A DNA stretch of 64,000 nucleotides from Planctomycetota bacterium (GCA_013285505.1 CP053450.1:1720796-1784795); one strand, 5' to 3'; positions 40,909 to 52,355 are shown, counted from the stretch's first letter. Notes: a model not told the origin generated them from the letters alone. Numbers and translations are program-made.

Positions 40909-41883
40909 TCAGCGGTTCGAGGCCAGCGGACCGGCGGGCGCGGCGGGTGCCGGGGGCAGGTCGCTGTCGGGCGTGATCTCGATGACATCGGGCTCGAGCT
41001 CGATGAGGGGGAACTGCCCGCTGAGCACCTCGGCCCCGACGCGGGTCTGGTAGGTCAGATCCTGACGGGCGATCTCGGCCTCGGCCTGCCGCTCGTAGTC
41101 GTTCTGGTTGGAGGCCAGCGCGAGGTTGTTGAGGCGTGCGTTCTGCTCGGCGAGCACGCGGGCGATCTGGCCCTTGACGTGGTCCGGGCTGGCGACTTCG
41201 CCGTAGCGATCGTACTTGGCGAACGACTCCTGACGCTTCTCGAGCATCTCGATCATGCGATCGTTGCGGGCGATGGCGTCGACCTGGCGGTCCAGCTGCA
41301 CCAGCTGGGTCTGGAAGTCCGCACGCTCGGACTTGAGCTGATCGGCGATCTGACTCAGGCGGGTCTCCTGCTGCCGGAGCACCGAGAGGTTTGCGTCCAA
41401 GTCCGCGGCCTTGGCCGAGTACGCGCTCTGCAGGTCGCCGAGCTGGTTGGCCTTGGAGTAGGCCTGGTTCATGTTCAGTGACTCGTTGTCGAACCGCACA
41501 CGGACGATCGCGCCGCCGCTGTCGGACTGCGCCGTCTGGGCCTTGGCCAGCAGCGACTTCATCTGCCCGAGGTCGGCCGAAGCGATCTGCGCGACCCGCA
41601 CGCTGATCGTGCGGTCGTGCTCGAGTTCGCTGATCTGGCTCCGCAGTTCGGCCAGGTCGCCCTCGACCTCGGCGATGCGGCCGGGGTACTGCGACTCGAG
41701 CTCACGGAGCTGCTGACGCAGCGCGACGGGGTCGTCGATCCGCGAGTCGATGGACGCGTTGATCTTGCCCTGCACCGAGCTCACAAGGGCGTGGGCACGG
41801 TGGGGGCCCATGACGGCGAATGCGGTTCCGGTCGCCAGGGTGCCGGCGACGCTGATCCAGATGACGGGCTTGAGAAATCCCAT
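40909..41883 (-). CDS. Membrane-anchored coiled-coil protein of unknown function
   Basis: 324 residues. A short hydrophobic helix (residues 5-25) near the start anchors it; about 200 residues of coiled coil follow, rich in Gln, Glu, Leu and Ala with repeated EL.S.. patterns, then a Pro-rich tail ending in PAPAAPAGPLASNR. The first open codon of the frame is a TTG, but ATG 41883 has AGGAGG 6 nt upstream and is the likely start. It faces the sigma factor gene across a 241-bp gap. The role is unknown; it could act as a periplasmic tether. Confidence 0.7.
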   Translation of the reverse strand: MGFLKPVIWISVAGTLATGTAFAVMGPHRAHALVSSVQGKINASIDSRIDDPVALRQQLRELESQYPGRIAEVEGDLAELRSQISELEHDRTISVRVAQIASADLGQMKSLLAKAQTAQSDSGGAIVRVRFDNESLNMNQAYSKANQLGDLQSAYSAKAADLDANLSVLRQQETRLSQIADQLKSERADFQTQLVQLDRQVDAIARNDRMIEMLEKRQESFAKYDRYGEVASPDHVKGQIARVLAEQNARLNNLALASNQNDYERQAEAEIARQDLTYQTRVGAEVLSGQFPLIELEPDVIEITPDSDLPPAPAAPAGPLASNR

Positions 41884-42124
41884 GGTCAACCTCCTGATCG
41901 AAATCTCGTTCCGAGATGCCTTCTTGCGGCCTCCGACGCGGGGTCGCCGAGAACGGCTGGGTTCATGTGGTCTGGCGATGTGATTGGGAGGCCGAGCCGC
42001 CGTCTTTCAGGGCAGACTCACAGTTTCCGGCGGAAAGTCGCCGCGGGGGGCCGATTCTCGGACGGTTTGGACCGGGGGCCGCGCGTGGTATCCTTACTGT
42101 TGATCTGTGGGGAGGGTGCGCGTC

Positions 42125-43009
42125 GTGAAAGCGACGTGGTCGCTCTCCGAACCTCTTGAGGGAAGGGTCTTGCCTTGGCACGCACTGCCGGGCGGTGCTT
42201 CCCGTACGAGCGGCAGCCCGGATGGACCGAGTGGTCCGGCTGCGAGGGAGCGCCCATTGCTGAGTTCGATGACGACATCCTTTGTGGCCCGACTCCGCGC
42301 CAACGACCAGGCGGCCTGGTTCGAGCTCTGGGAGACCTTCGGGCCGGTGGTCCGGGCCCAGATCATGAAGTGGGGCAACGGGCGGATCGGGGCCGAGACC
42401 GTCCGCGACCTCTCCCAGGAGACCATGGCGGCGCTCTCAAACTCGATCGAGCGCTACGACCCGTCGCGGGGGGCCCGGTTCAGCACGTGGCTGCTGGCGA
42501 TCGCCAGGCACGTGCTCGGCGACGAGATGGACCGCCGCATGGCCGCCAAGCGTGGCAGCGGCAAACGCGGCACGTCGCTGGAAGAGGCGTGGATGACGAC
42601 CTCCGGCGGTGTCGGCGTGGACGAGGCCTACGAGGCCGCGGTCTTCCGCGCCAAGGTCGAGGCCGCGATCCGGCAGGTCGAAAAAGCCTGCGAGTTCACG
42701 GATTTCGAGATCTTCCGCATGCGGGTGCTCGAGGGCCAGAGCGGCAAGGACGTGGCCGTCGCAGTGGGCGTGAGCGAGCCGACGGTCAGCCGCCGGCTGG
42801 CCAAAGTCCGGGAGATGCTGCGGTCCCGCGTCGCCCACACGGTCGCAACATTCAGCTTCACAGAAGAGGAACTCGCCGAGGGCGAACGAAACGGGTTGGT
42901 CCAGAGCCCCAACAAAGCCGACGACGCCCTGTTTGACGAAGCCGTGGGGGAGATCTTCCACCGGCAGATGGAGTTGAGGGCAACAGACGAGCGTGGGGAT
43001 GGGTTCTAA
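42125..43009 (+). CDS. ECF-type RNA polymerase sigma factor, paired with the downstream kinase
   Basis: 294 residues from the chosen start. Region 2 contains VRDLSQETMAALSNSIERYDPSRGARFSTWL, and region 4 contains FRMRVLEGQSGKDVAVAVGVSEPTVSRRLA. The region-2 motif SQETM and FSTWL and the absence of regions 1.1 and 3 mark an ECF sigma. GTG 42125 has GGGAGG 9 nt upstream; an in-frame ATG at 42269 just before the conserved part is an alternative, with weaker spacing. The kinase gene begins 23 bp after its stop. ECF sigma factors next to Ser/Thr kinases are a known planctomycete arrangement, where the kinase may phosphorylate the sigma factor. Confidence 0.85.
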   Translation: MKATWSLSEPLEGRVLPWHALPGGASRTSGSPDGPSGPAARERPLLSSMTTSFVARLRANDQAAWFELWETFGPVVRAQIMKWGNGRIGAETVRDLSQETMAALSNSIERYDPSRGARFSTWLLAIARHVLGDEMDRRMAAKRGSGKRGTSLEEAWMTTSGGVGVDEAYEAAVFRAKVEAAIRQVEKACEFTDFEIFRMRVLEGQSGKDVAVAVGVSEPTVSRRLAKVREMLRSRVAHTVATFSFTEEELAEGERNGLVQSPNKADDALFDEAVGEIFHRQMELRATDERGDGF

Positions 43010-43032
43010 CGACCCGCGCGAAGGAGTTCACC

Positions 43033-45474
43033 ATGCAGTTTGCCTTCGGTCTCATCGCCGTCGTGTTCGGCTTGTTGGTCGCGGCCATGCTCCTCGCGGT
43101 CCTGCTCGTCCCGCTCTTCCGCGGCATCGGCTGGCTCGTGAGCCACCTCTTCGCGTTCATCGGCGGCGAGATCAAGGACATGCTCCGCGTCGTCGGGGCG
43201 GTCATCACCGCCGTCGTCTTCAGCTTCCTGGTCGTCGGCAACATCCTCATCTTCCGCTGGTCGGCCTCCTCCCACTTCGGGCGGGCGTTCTCGGCCGAGG
43301 TCGCGGCCGGTGCCGCGAGCCTCTACCGCATCTTCGTCGGCCACCCCGCCCGCCTGCTCGGGCTCAACTCGCTCGTGGACGGCATCGAGAACCGCGTGCC
43401 CCAGGCGGTCGCCGCCGCGCCCACACGCGACAAGCCCTCCCGGCGGACCGGACAGTTCGAGCACTACAAAATCGTCGGCTCACTCCCCGGCGGCGGCTCG
43501 GGCAGCAAGCTCTACGTCGCCGAGCCGGACGACATCAAGCTCGCGTCGTTCGCCCGCAACGGGCACAGCGACGTTTCCCAGGTCGTGCTCAAGTCCTTCA
43601 GCCTCAAGGACGGATCGAGCCTGCCCCAGATCGTGCGCGAGAGCCGCTCGCTCGACGCGGCCAAGAACCTCGGCCTCGTGCTCGACCACGAGCTCACGCC
43701 GGAGCGGTTCTTCTATGTCATGGAGTACGTCCCGGGCGAGTCGCTCGGTGTCGAGACGCAGCGGATGCACGCGGCCAGCCCCTCCGAGGGACTGAACGAC
43801 TCCAACCTGCGCCGCGGCCTGGGCTACATCGAGGGACTGCTCTCCACGCTCCGCCGCTACCACGACGGCGGCCTCTGGCACAAGGACGTCAAGCCCGACA
43901 ACATCATCATCCACGGCGACGGTGCGCACCTTGTCGACTTCGGCCTCATCACGCCGCTGCGGTCGGCGATGACGCTGACCACCCACGGCACCGAATACTT
44001 CCGTGACCCGGAGATGGTGCGCATGGCCCTCAAGGGCGTGAAGGTGCACGAGGTCGACGGCGCCCGCTTCGATGTCTACGCCGCCGGCGCGGTGCTCTAC
44101 TCGATGATCGAGAACTCGTTCCCCGCCCACGGCGGGCTCAGCCAGATCGGCAAGCGGTGCCCCGACACCCTCCGCTGGATCGTGCGCCGCGCGATGACCG
44201 ACTACGACAAGCGCTATGCCACCGCCGCCGCCATGCTCGCAGACGTCCAATACGTCCGGTCGGCCAAGGACCCGTTCAAGGTCAAGCCGGCGGAACTGCC
44301 CAGCGTGGCCGGCGGCGGGTTCGACGAGCCGGACGCGCCGGTGGTCGAGGCCCGCGAGGAGGAACTCGCGTTCCAGAACCCGGTGCCTCCGAAGAACCCG
44401 GCACGCGCGGTCCCCACCCCCGGCGGCCCCCGTCACGCCGCAGCGACGATGGCCTCCGCGGCGGCCGCCGCTCGGGCCAAGCCCAGGCTCAGGGTCACCA
44501 GCTGGTGGTCCGGCCGCTACCAACTCGAAGACGAGGCAGAACTGGCGGGGAAGGGCTCCCGCGTCGTCGCGGCCGGGTTCGCCCCCAAGCCGTTCGTCAA
44601 CGTCGGCAAGGGCGGAGACTCGGTCGCCGACGCGCTGGAGATGGCCGAATCGATGGTGCAGGAAGCGATCTCGGGACGCAGCCGGGCCCGCGCGGCCGCG
44701 CCCACGCCGGGGATCCGCCGGCCCGCGGCCGAGCAGCTCGAGTCAGCACGAGGCCGCGCCGCCGAACGCCGCGCCGCCGCCAAGGCCCGCGTCTCACGCC
44801 ACCGGCACAACCGGTCCGGCCGCAAGCACGCCAGCGGTGTCAACCTCGGCGTGGCCGCGAGCCTCTTTATCTTCCTGGCCTTCTGCGTCGGCATGGCCGG
44901 CCTGATCGTCAGCGGGAGTCTGCAGTCGAACGGGTCCCGGAGCGTCTCCACCACAGTGACCTACGAGGGCGACGAGGTCAAGGACATCGCCGCCGCAACA
45001 CAGGCCGACGGCGCGTCCGTGCTGACCTTCGCGGAGAGCACCGAGCCGGTGCTGGCACCGTCGCTCGCCGGACGCGTCCTCGTCGTGGACGATCTCTCCC
45101 GCCCGCTCGATGAGCAGGTCTCCTCCTGGCTCCGCGGCGGCGTGGCGCTCATGGAGCAGGCCGGGCTCGAGGTCCTCAGCACACTGCGTGACGGCGAGGC
45201 CGAAGGCCAGGCCAGCCCGGTGGACATCAACGAACTGGTCGCGCAGGTCAAGGTCGCGCGGGCACAGCAGCCCCTCGACAGCAGCGGGGCCCGCGACGCG
45301 ATCACCCAGTGGCTTCACGCTGAAGATCTTGCCGATGTCCTTGTCTGGATCGACCCGCCCCACGCGGGCGTGGGGCAGCCGGTGGTCTACGTCTTCGGCT
45401 CACCAGAGGCGCTCCAGGACGCACCCGAAGACTTCCTCCCGATGATCGAGAGCCTCTTCTCGCCCCGCGGCTGA
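43033..45474 (+). CDS. Membrane Ser/Thr protein kinase
   Basis: 813 residues. Two hydrophobic helices at the N-terminus (about 2-30 and 50-75) are followed by a kinase domain (about 145-430). The glycine loop is GSLPGGGSGS, the VAIK-type lysine is in VVLKSF, the catalytic loop reads WHKDVKPDN (a Lys where the usual Arg of HRD is found), the DFG is VDFGL, and APE is represented near TEYFRDPE. After a Pro/Ala/Arg-rich linker a single membrane helix (FIFLAFCVGMAGLIV, near 622) leads to a C-terminal domain of 170 residues, probably periplasmic. AGGAG lies 7 nt upstream of ATG 43033. Confidence 0.88.
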   Translation: MQFAFGLIAVVFGLLVAAMLLAVLLVPLFRGIGWLVSHLFAFIGGEIKDMLRVVGAVITAVVFSFLVVGNILIFRWSASSHFGRAFSAEVAAGAASLYRIFVGHPARLLGLNSLVDGIENRVPQAVAAAPTRDKPSRRTGQFEHYKIVGSLPGGGSGSKLYVAEPDDIKLASFARNGHSDVSQVVLKSFSLKDGSSLPQIVRESRSLDAAKNLGLVLDHELTPERFFYVMEYVPGESLGVETQRMHAASPSEGLNDSNLRRGLGYIEGLLSTLRRYHDGGLWHKDVKPDNIIIHGDGAHLVDFGLITPLRSAMTLTTHGTEYFRDPEMVRMALKGVKVHEVDGARFDVYAAGAVLYSMIENSFPAHGGLSQIGKRCPDTLRWIVRRAMTDYDKRYATAAAMLADVQYVRSAKDPFKVKPAELPSVAGGGFDEPDAPVVEAREEELAFQNPVPPKNPARAVPTPGGPRHAAATMASAAAAARAKPRLRVTSWWSGRYQLEDEAELAGKGSRVVAAGFAPKPFVNVGKGGDSVADALEMAESMVQEAISGRSRARAAAPTPGIRRPAAEQLESARGRAAERRAAAKARVSRHRHNRSGRKHASGVNLGVAASLFIFLAFCVGMAGLIVSGSLQSNGSRSVSTTVTYEGDEVKDIAAATQADGASVLTFAESTEPVLAPSLAGRVLVVDDLSRPLDEQVSSWLRGGVALMEQAGLEVLSTLRDGEAEGQASPVDINELVAQVKVARAQQPLDSSGARDAITQWLHAEDLADVLVWIDPPHAGVGQPVVYVFGSPEALQDAPEDFLPMIESLFSPRG

Positions 45475-46537
45475 CTAGCCCGACGAGTGCGACACCCGGG
45501 TCAGTGTTTCAAGGGCCGCGGCAGCGCGGCCCTTGTCAATAGCCGCCGAGGCCATCTCGATCGCCTCACGCAGATCGCTCGCGACCTCCGCCACCAGCAG
45601 GGCCGCCGCGGCGTTGAGCAGGACCATGTCGCGGTGCGGTCCCGGCGTCCCGCCCAGCACATCGCGGATGATGCGCGCGGAGTCTTCAACATCAGCGGCC
45701 TGCAGATCGGCGAGCGTCGCCGGGCGCGAGACCAAGCGACTCCGGATGGATCGTCTGCTCGCGGGTTGCGCCGCCCTCGACATGCACGAGCGATGTGGTC
45801 GCCGTTGTCGAGAGCTCGTCCAGCCCGTCCGCGGCGTGCGCGATGATCGCCCGCGTCGCGCCCAGCCGGACCAACGCCTCACCGAGCAGCGGCAGAAACC
45901 GAGCGTCGTACACGCCGATCAGCTGGCGATCGGCGCCCGCCGGGTTGGTGAGCGGGCCGAGGATGTTGAAGATCGTCGGGAACCCCAGCGAACGGCGTGG
46001 GCCCACCGCGTGTTTCATCGCCGGGTGATGATGGATCGCAAAGCAGAAGCACACCCCGGCTTCGCCGAGGCAGAGCGATTGTGTCTCGGGTGAGGCCGCG
46101 ACGTTGACACCGAGAGCTTCCAGCACCTCCGCCGAGCCGCGTCCGGTGCGCGACCGATTGCCGTGCTTGGCGACCAGCACCCGCCGCGCCCCGGCCGAGG
46201 CCGCTGCGGCCACGATCGCCGCGGCGGTGGAGACATTGAAAGTCTTCGGTGCCCCGCCGGTGCCGCAGGTGTCGATCAGCACCGCGTCATCGGTGCCGGC
46301 CGGCCGAGGGACGGGCGTGACGTGCCGCCGCATGACCCGGGCGGCCCCGACGATCTCATCCACGGTCACGCCGCGGGCCTGCAGGAGCGAGAGCACGCCG
46401 GCGATCTGGGCGTCGTCGAGCCCCCCGGTGAGCAGCGACTCGAACAACGCCTCGGCCTGCGTCTCCGAGAGCGTGGAGCCTCCGAAGAGCTGCCGGAGAG
46501 TGTCGTGGGGCGAATGTGTCGGGGGTGGAGGGGCCAT
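45475..46537 (-). CDS. trpD: Anthranilate phosphoribosyltransferase; one frameshift
   Basis: Adds phosphoribose to anthranilate in tryptophan synthesis. DTCGTGGAPKTFNVSTAAAI near residue 90 and VAKHGNRSRTGRGSAEVLEALG near 122 are the PRPP and anthranilate sites; NILGPLTNPAGADRQLIGVY is another signature. The frame slips near 45725 after HPESLGLA; adding one GC there (GCGCGC for GCGC) gives about 354 residues, including LADLQAADVEDSARIIRDVL and a normal C-terminus. The stop abuts that of the kinase with no spacer. No other trp gene is nearby. Confidence 0.92.
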
Positions 46538-46644
46538 GCGGGCAGCGTAGGGAAAGTCGGCGGCACGCGGTGCGCAGGCGCGCGCACCGGGCGAGAAAGC
46601 GTGGGAACCGACCCGGGCGGCACCCCGTCTCGTACAATGTACAC

Positions 46645-49186
46645 ATGGAAGCAGCGCGGACCATGCGGGTTGCACGCCGGGTCCGTCGGCGGATGCTGGC
46701 GGGGGCGGTCGTCTCGCGCGCCGGCCGGGGGCTGGTGGCCGGCAGCGCGGTGGGGCTGGCTCTGGTGCTGGCGACCCGCACGGGCTGGCTCGTCTCGGCT
46801 TCCGCAGCGCCCGAGGCGTCCGGCACGGTGCCGTGGTGGGGGCTGCTCGCAGCCAGCGTGGGGGGCGGTCTGGTGATCGGCGGCGGGCTGGGCCTGCTCC
46901 GCCGCAGGACGCTGCTCGAAGCCGCACAGACCGCCGACGCGGTCAGCGGGCTCCGCGACCGTCTGAGCAACGCCCTGAGCTTTTCGAGAAGGCCCGCCGC
47001 TTCCGCGAGCGAGCAACTGGCCATCGCCGACGGTGAGCGATCCTCCGAGCGGGTGGATGTGCGCCGGGTCGCCCCGGTCCGCTTCGGGCGCGGCGTGGGT
47101 GGTCTGGCCGTTGGTTGTGGCGATGGCCGTCGCCTCGGGTCTCTGGATGCCGGTCAGGCAACGCCAGGCCGTCACGCCCGTCGCGCAGCGCGAGGCCACC
47201 GATGCAGAACGGGCCGCCGCAGCCGAGGCCATCGCCGCGGCGGTGTCAGGAGCCCGCGAGATGACCCCCGGACCCGTCGGCGCGCGCAACCGCCGAGGAA
47301 CTGGACCGCATGGAGCAGATCGAGCGCGAACTGCTCGACGGCGACCGCTCGCCCGCCGATGCGCTGGCCGAGGGGTCGCAGCAGCTTGAGTCGATCGCCG
47401 ACCGCGTCGAACGCGAAGCCGCGGCCGAGGCCTTGGCCGACCAGGCGACCCGCGAGGCGATGGCCGACTCGATCGACGCCGGAGAAGACGACTCGGCGGC
47501 TGGCGAGGGCGCTGGCCGACGGCGACCTCGAAGCGGCGCGCGACGCGGCCGCGGAGCTGTTTGATCGCATCGACCAGCTGAGCCCGGAGGAGCGGCAACG
47601 CCTCGCAGCCGAGCTGGACAGACTCGCCGAGCAGACTGCGCGCGCCCGCGGAGGGACCGCAGACTGAGCCGAGCGGGGCCGATACGGAGTCGTCGGGTAC
47701 AGATCCGCGGCTCGACGAGTTGCTGCGGGAACAGGGCCTTGAGGACATGGCCGACATCGCCCGTTCGCAGGACTCCGACGCGATCCGGGAACGGCTGGAG
47801 CAGGAGGGCCTCGAACCCGAGGCCGCCCGGCGTCTGGCCGAGGAGATCGCCAGAGAGAACCAGCAGCGGGCCGCGGAGGAATCGGCGAACGAGGCCCGGG
47901 ACGAACTCACCAATGCCGCGAGAGAGGCGGCCGAAGAGCTGCGCGAGCCGCCGGCACCCCGACCGAATGGCGTCTCTCCGCAAGACGCCAACCCGCCGGG
48001 CACCGACCCGGAACGCCCGACCCCGCCGGAGGGCCGGGAACAGGATCGCCAGAACGACACACCCCGCGACGGCACCGACCGCCAGAGCGAGCAGGGCCAG
48101 GGCGAGCAAGGCCAGGGCGAGCAAGGCGGGACTGAAACAGCGGACGAGCAGCCCGGCCGGGACCAATCGCAGCAGGACGGCGAGACCCAGCGCGGCGACG
48201 AGGGCCAGACCCAGGACAGCCAGCAGGGAGACCAGTCGCAGGGCGACGGCGAGGGCCAGTCGCAGCAGCGGCGAGAGGGCGGCCAGGAACAGGGCGGCGA
48301 GCAGGGCGCAAGGCGATCAGCAGGAACAGGGCGACCAGGGAAAGCAGGGCAGCCAGCGGGAGTCGGGTGACCAGACCGGCCAGGAGGCCGAGGGGGCCGA
48401 GCGCGACGCGGCCGGCCGCGAAGAGGGGCGCAACAGAACGCCCCGGCGGCGAGCGGGACGCGGCTACGCCCCAATCGGGAGATCCCCAGTCCGGCGATCC
48501 CCAATCTGACGAATCGCAGCCCGGCGAGTCTGAGTCGAGCACGCCCGAGCCCGGTGCGGACGAGTCCGGCAGGCAGGGGCCCGAACGGATGACCGACGGG
48601 CAGGGCGAGGCTCCCGATCCGAGGGGCGTGGAGCGGCTTCGCAAGCAGCTCGACCGGATGGCTGATCGGGGCGAGTCCGCGCAGGAGAAGCAACGGTCGG
48701 CCGAGAAGCTCCGCGAGCAGGCCGAGCGGATGCTCGACGGCGCCTCGTCGGAAGAGCGGGAACAACTCGAGGAACTCGCCCGCGAGATGGCCCGGGAGGG
48801 CGACGGCGGCGAGCCGGGAAGTGGTGCCGGAGCCGGACCGAAGCGTGCCGAGGGTGCCCAGCCGACTCCCGACCGCGCGTGGGATACCGAGGATGTCGAT
48901 GCCCGGGGTGAGCTGTCGGGCGAGCCGGACGACGACGGGCGCGTGATCGCCGAGTGGTTCGGCAAGGACAACGAACAGCCGGACGGTGCCGCGTCGTCCG
49001 GACAGGGCACCGGCGCGGGGTCGGTCGTGGACGAGGCGGCCAAGGGCGCCGAGCCGCGCCGTCGAGCGTCGGGCCGTCCCGCGCGGCCGCCGGGAGCTCA
49101 TCCGGCGGGTGTTCGAGCGGTACAGACAGCGTGCGGCCGAGCGAGAGTCGAGCGAGCGTTCCGACCAGTCCGGCGGCGGCTCGTGA
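46645..49186 (+). CDS. Large membrane protein with Gln/Glu/Gly-rich middle (DUF4175-like layout); seven frameshifts
   Basis: A short basic start (MEAARTMRVARRVRRRM) precedes two membrane helices near residues 20-75, then a third at about 145 (WVVWPLVVAMAVASGLW). After that comes a long coiled, charged region, then a low-complexity stretch with EQGQGEQGQGEQGG at about 47.97-48.3 kb, and an alpha-helical C-terminus ending in RRELIRRVFERYRQRAAERESS. This layout resembles planctomycete DUF4175 proteins encoded before VWA proteins. The frame slips near 47090, 47284, 47498, 47643, 48308, 48430 and 49053; each is repaired by adding one GC in GCGC, giving about 850 residues. I assign no activity. It precedes the VWA gene by 14 bp. 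Confidence 0.7.
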
Positions 49187-49200
49187 CGCGGGGGGTGTGA

Positions 49201-52200
49201 GTGCCGATCGGGTTTGCCCAACCGGTGTGGCTCTTGGTCGCGCTCGCGGTGCTGCCGATGGCGTGGCTCGCGGGTCGCTGGTTCCTGTCGATGAGCCGGG
49301 TGCGGCGGTGGAGCCGCCATCGGCGCGCGCTGCTGTTTGCGGCGATCGCGGCCCTGCTGGCCGGGGCCGTCGCGGTGCGCAAGACTGATCGGCTGGCGGT
49401 CGTCGCCGTCATCGACGTGTCCGAATCGGTCCGCCGGTTCGCGGGCGAATCGGACGGTGTCCGCCAGCGTGCCGCGGCCGGGGCGATCGAGGCGGTGCGC
49501 GACGCCCTCGCCGAGGCCACCGCCGATCGGGGACCGGAAGACCTGCTTGGGGTCGTCGTGTTCGATGGCCGGGCTTTGGCCATTGCCACGCCGACACGGG
49601 CCGACCCGCTGGACCGGCCGCTCGATCTCTCGATGGCCGATGGCACGGATATCGAGGCGGCGTTGCGCTACGCCTCCGCGATGATCCCGGCCGATGCTGC
49701 GGGCCGGATCGTGCTCTTCAGCGACGGCAACGAGACGATGGGCGACGCCGGCGGGGCCGCGACCGAGCTGGTTGGCAGGCTGGCCGGCTCCGGCGGAGAG
49801 CGGTCGGGTGTGCCGATCGATGTCGCCGCCCTGCGCTACGACATCGACCGCGAGGTTATCGTCGAGTCGGTGGACGTGCCGCCCACGGCCGAGGCAGAGT
49901 CCGTGGTCTCGGTGCGGGTGGTGCTGCGTTCGGCCGGGCGTGCGCAGGGCGTGCTCAGGCTGCTCCGGAGCGGCCAGGAACTGGACATCAGCCCGGGCCG
50001 GGACGGCTTTGGCCGCGCGATGGAGTTGACCGCCGGTCGCCGGGTCGAGGTGATCGAGGTGCCGCTGGAGGCGGGGCGTGTGCACCGGTTCGACGCGGTG
50101 TGGGAGCCGCGGGTCGAGGCCGCAGGAAACGGGACGGCCCTGTCCGGAGACACCCGCGTCGAGAACAACCGCGCCACGGGGCTGACGATCACGCCGGGGC
50201 AGGGTGAGGTGCTCATTGTGGATGGCGTGGGGCGGGGCGGCCCGACGGGCGGCGGGGCGCTTCTGGCGAGAACACTCCGCCGCCGGGCTGCGCGTCAGCC
50301 GCGATCGACCCGGCCGCGATGCCCGAGGATCTGGTCTCGCTCCAGGCCTACGACCTGATCATTCTGCAGGATGTGCCCGCCGACGCGATGAGCCAGCGGG
50401 CACAGACTGCGCTGGCGGCCCACGTGCAGGACCTCGGCGCGGGGCTGGTCATGCTCGGCGGGTACAACTCCTTTGCCGCGGGGGGCTGGCGGGGCTCGGC
50501 CATCGAGCCGCTGCTGCCGGTCGATCTGGAGATCCCCGACGAGCTGATCGTGCCGTCCGCAGCCGTGATGATCGTGCTCGACTCGTCCGGCTCGATGGGG
50601 CGGGGCGTGATGGGCTCGATCAAGACCCAGCAGGAGATCGCCAACGAGTCGGCGGCGCTGGCGGTCTCGACGCTCGACAAGCGCGATCTGGTCGGCGTGG
50701 TCTCGTTCGACAGCGACACCCGGGAGGTCGTGCCGATCGGGCCGAATGTCGATCCCCAGGCCACGGCGGGACGAATTAGAAGCATCTCGGCTGGCGGCGG
50801 GACGATGGTCGCCCCGGCGCTCGGGCTCGCCCGCGACCGCCTCGTTGAGGTCGATGCGGAGATCAAGCACGTGATCCTGCTCTCCGACGGCCGCGCGGGA
50901 GATGCCGAAGGGCTGCCGCGGATGGCCGAGGAGTTCGGGCGTCTGGGCATCCGCATCACGACGATCAGCGTGGGCAGCGGGGCGGACCAGCAGACGATGC
51001 AGTCGATCGCGGGCCTGAGCGGCGGTGAGCACTACGCGGTGATGAACCCGAGCGTGCTGCCGCGGATCTTCGTCAAGGCCATCCGCGTGGTGCGGACGCC
51101 GCTGGTGCGGGAGTCGCCGTTTGTGCCGCGGGGCGCTGGGCACGGGCTCGCCGCTGGTCGAGGCGTTCGCGTCCGGCGACCGCGTGCCGGCGTTGACGGG
51201 GCTCTCACTCACGCGGGCCAGGACCGATCCGACGGTCTCGACGCCGCTGGCGACCGGGCAGGGCGAGCCGGTGCTGGCCCACTGGCAGGTCGGGCTGGGC
51301 CAGGTCGCGGCGTTCACTTCGGATGCGCGCGAGGACAATTGGGCGGGGCTGTGGGCCTCTTGGCCCGGGTATGCCGAGTTCTGGACGGGGCTGGCGCGGA
51401 ATCTGTCGAGGCCGTCGTCGGCGGGGCCGTATGAGCTGCGGCTGGTCCGCGATGGTGACGGGCTCGTGCTCCGGCTCGACGCGGCGGACGATGCCGGCAA
51501 GCCGATCGACTATCTCACGGTCCCCGCGACGGTCTACGACGACCGCGGCGCAGCGACCGAGGTCACGCTCGCCCAGATCGCGCCGGGCGTGTACGAGACA
51601 AGGATCGAGCCGCCCCGACGCCGGGCAGGTGGTCGCGGTGGTGCGTCCCAGGCTCGGGCAGGAAGCGCTGCCGCCGATCGTGGGGGGGACGACCATCCCC
51701 GTGGGTGCCGAGTTCCGACGCCTGCGGTCTGATGAGGCGCTGCTCTCGCGCCTGGCCAACGCGACGGGGGGTCGCGAGTTGGACTTGGCGCTCCCGGAAA
51801 CGTGGAGGCTGTTCGACCGGGCGGGTGTGCCACCTCGGGTGACGATGACGCCGGTGTTTGTGCCGCTGATGCTGCTGGCGCTCGCGCTGTTTGTGCTGGA
51901 CGTCGCGACGCGGCGTGTGGCGTGGGACCGGTTCGTGAGCCGCGAGTTCGGGGTCGATCTCCGCAAGGCCGCGGCCGAGGCAACGCGCGAGCGGGGCGAG
52001 CAGGCGGGCCGGGCGTTGTCTGGCTTGAAGGCGGGCCGAGCCGCCGGCTTCGGGTGATGTCGGCGGTGCGAGTGCGGCATCTGGCGGTGCTGGTTCGGGA
52101 CTCGGCGAGCAGTCGGCGGCGCGGGTGATCGCCGAGGCACGCGAACGGGCGCGCGAAGAGGCGGAGCGACTGCGCAAGCTGCGTGAAGAGATGCTCGGGA

Positions 52201-52355
52201 TGGAGAGCGGGCGGGCGGGTGCCGGCAAGGCGTCGAAGCCGCCGGAGAAATCGCCCAAGCGAGCCGACGAGGGGGATGAGTCGGGCCCGAGTGGCCTGCT
52301 CGCGGCCAAGCGTCGGGCGCAGGAGCGGTTCGAGCAGTCGGAGGATGAGGCGTGA
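49201..52355 (+). CDS. Membrane VWA/amidotransferase-like protein; five frameshifts
   Basis: A BatA-type start with membrane helices (QPVWLLVALAVLPMAWLAG) leads to a first VWA domain with MIDAS VIDVSES. A class I amidotransferase-like stretch follows (LIILQDVPADAMSQR, LVMLGGYNSFAAGGW), into which a second VWA with MIDAS VLDSSGSMGRG is fused, with DGRAGDAEGL as the partner loop. A membrane helix near residue 890 (VPLMLLALALFVLDV) precedes a charged coiled tail. The frame slips near 50281, 50300, 51135, 51610 and 52032; one GC restored at each gives about 1055 residues. Metal-dependent binding of a partner is expected from the two MIDAS sites. Its stop overlaps the next start by 4 bp. Confidence 0.75.

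Noticed and set aside
46366..50085. A 1239-codon open frame antisense to the Gln-rich and VWA genes
   Set aside because: It is rich in Arg, Pro and Ser, shows no domain, and lies antisense to sequences with domain evidence. Such long shadow frames are normal at this GC.
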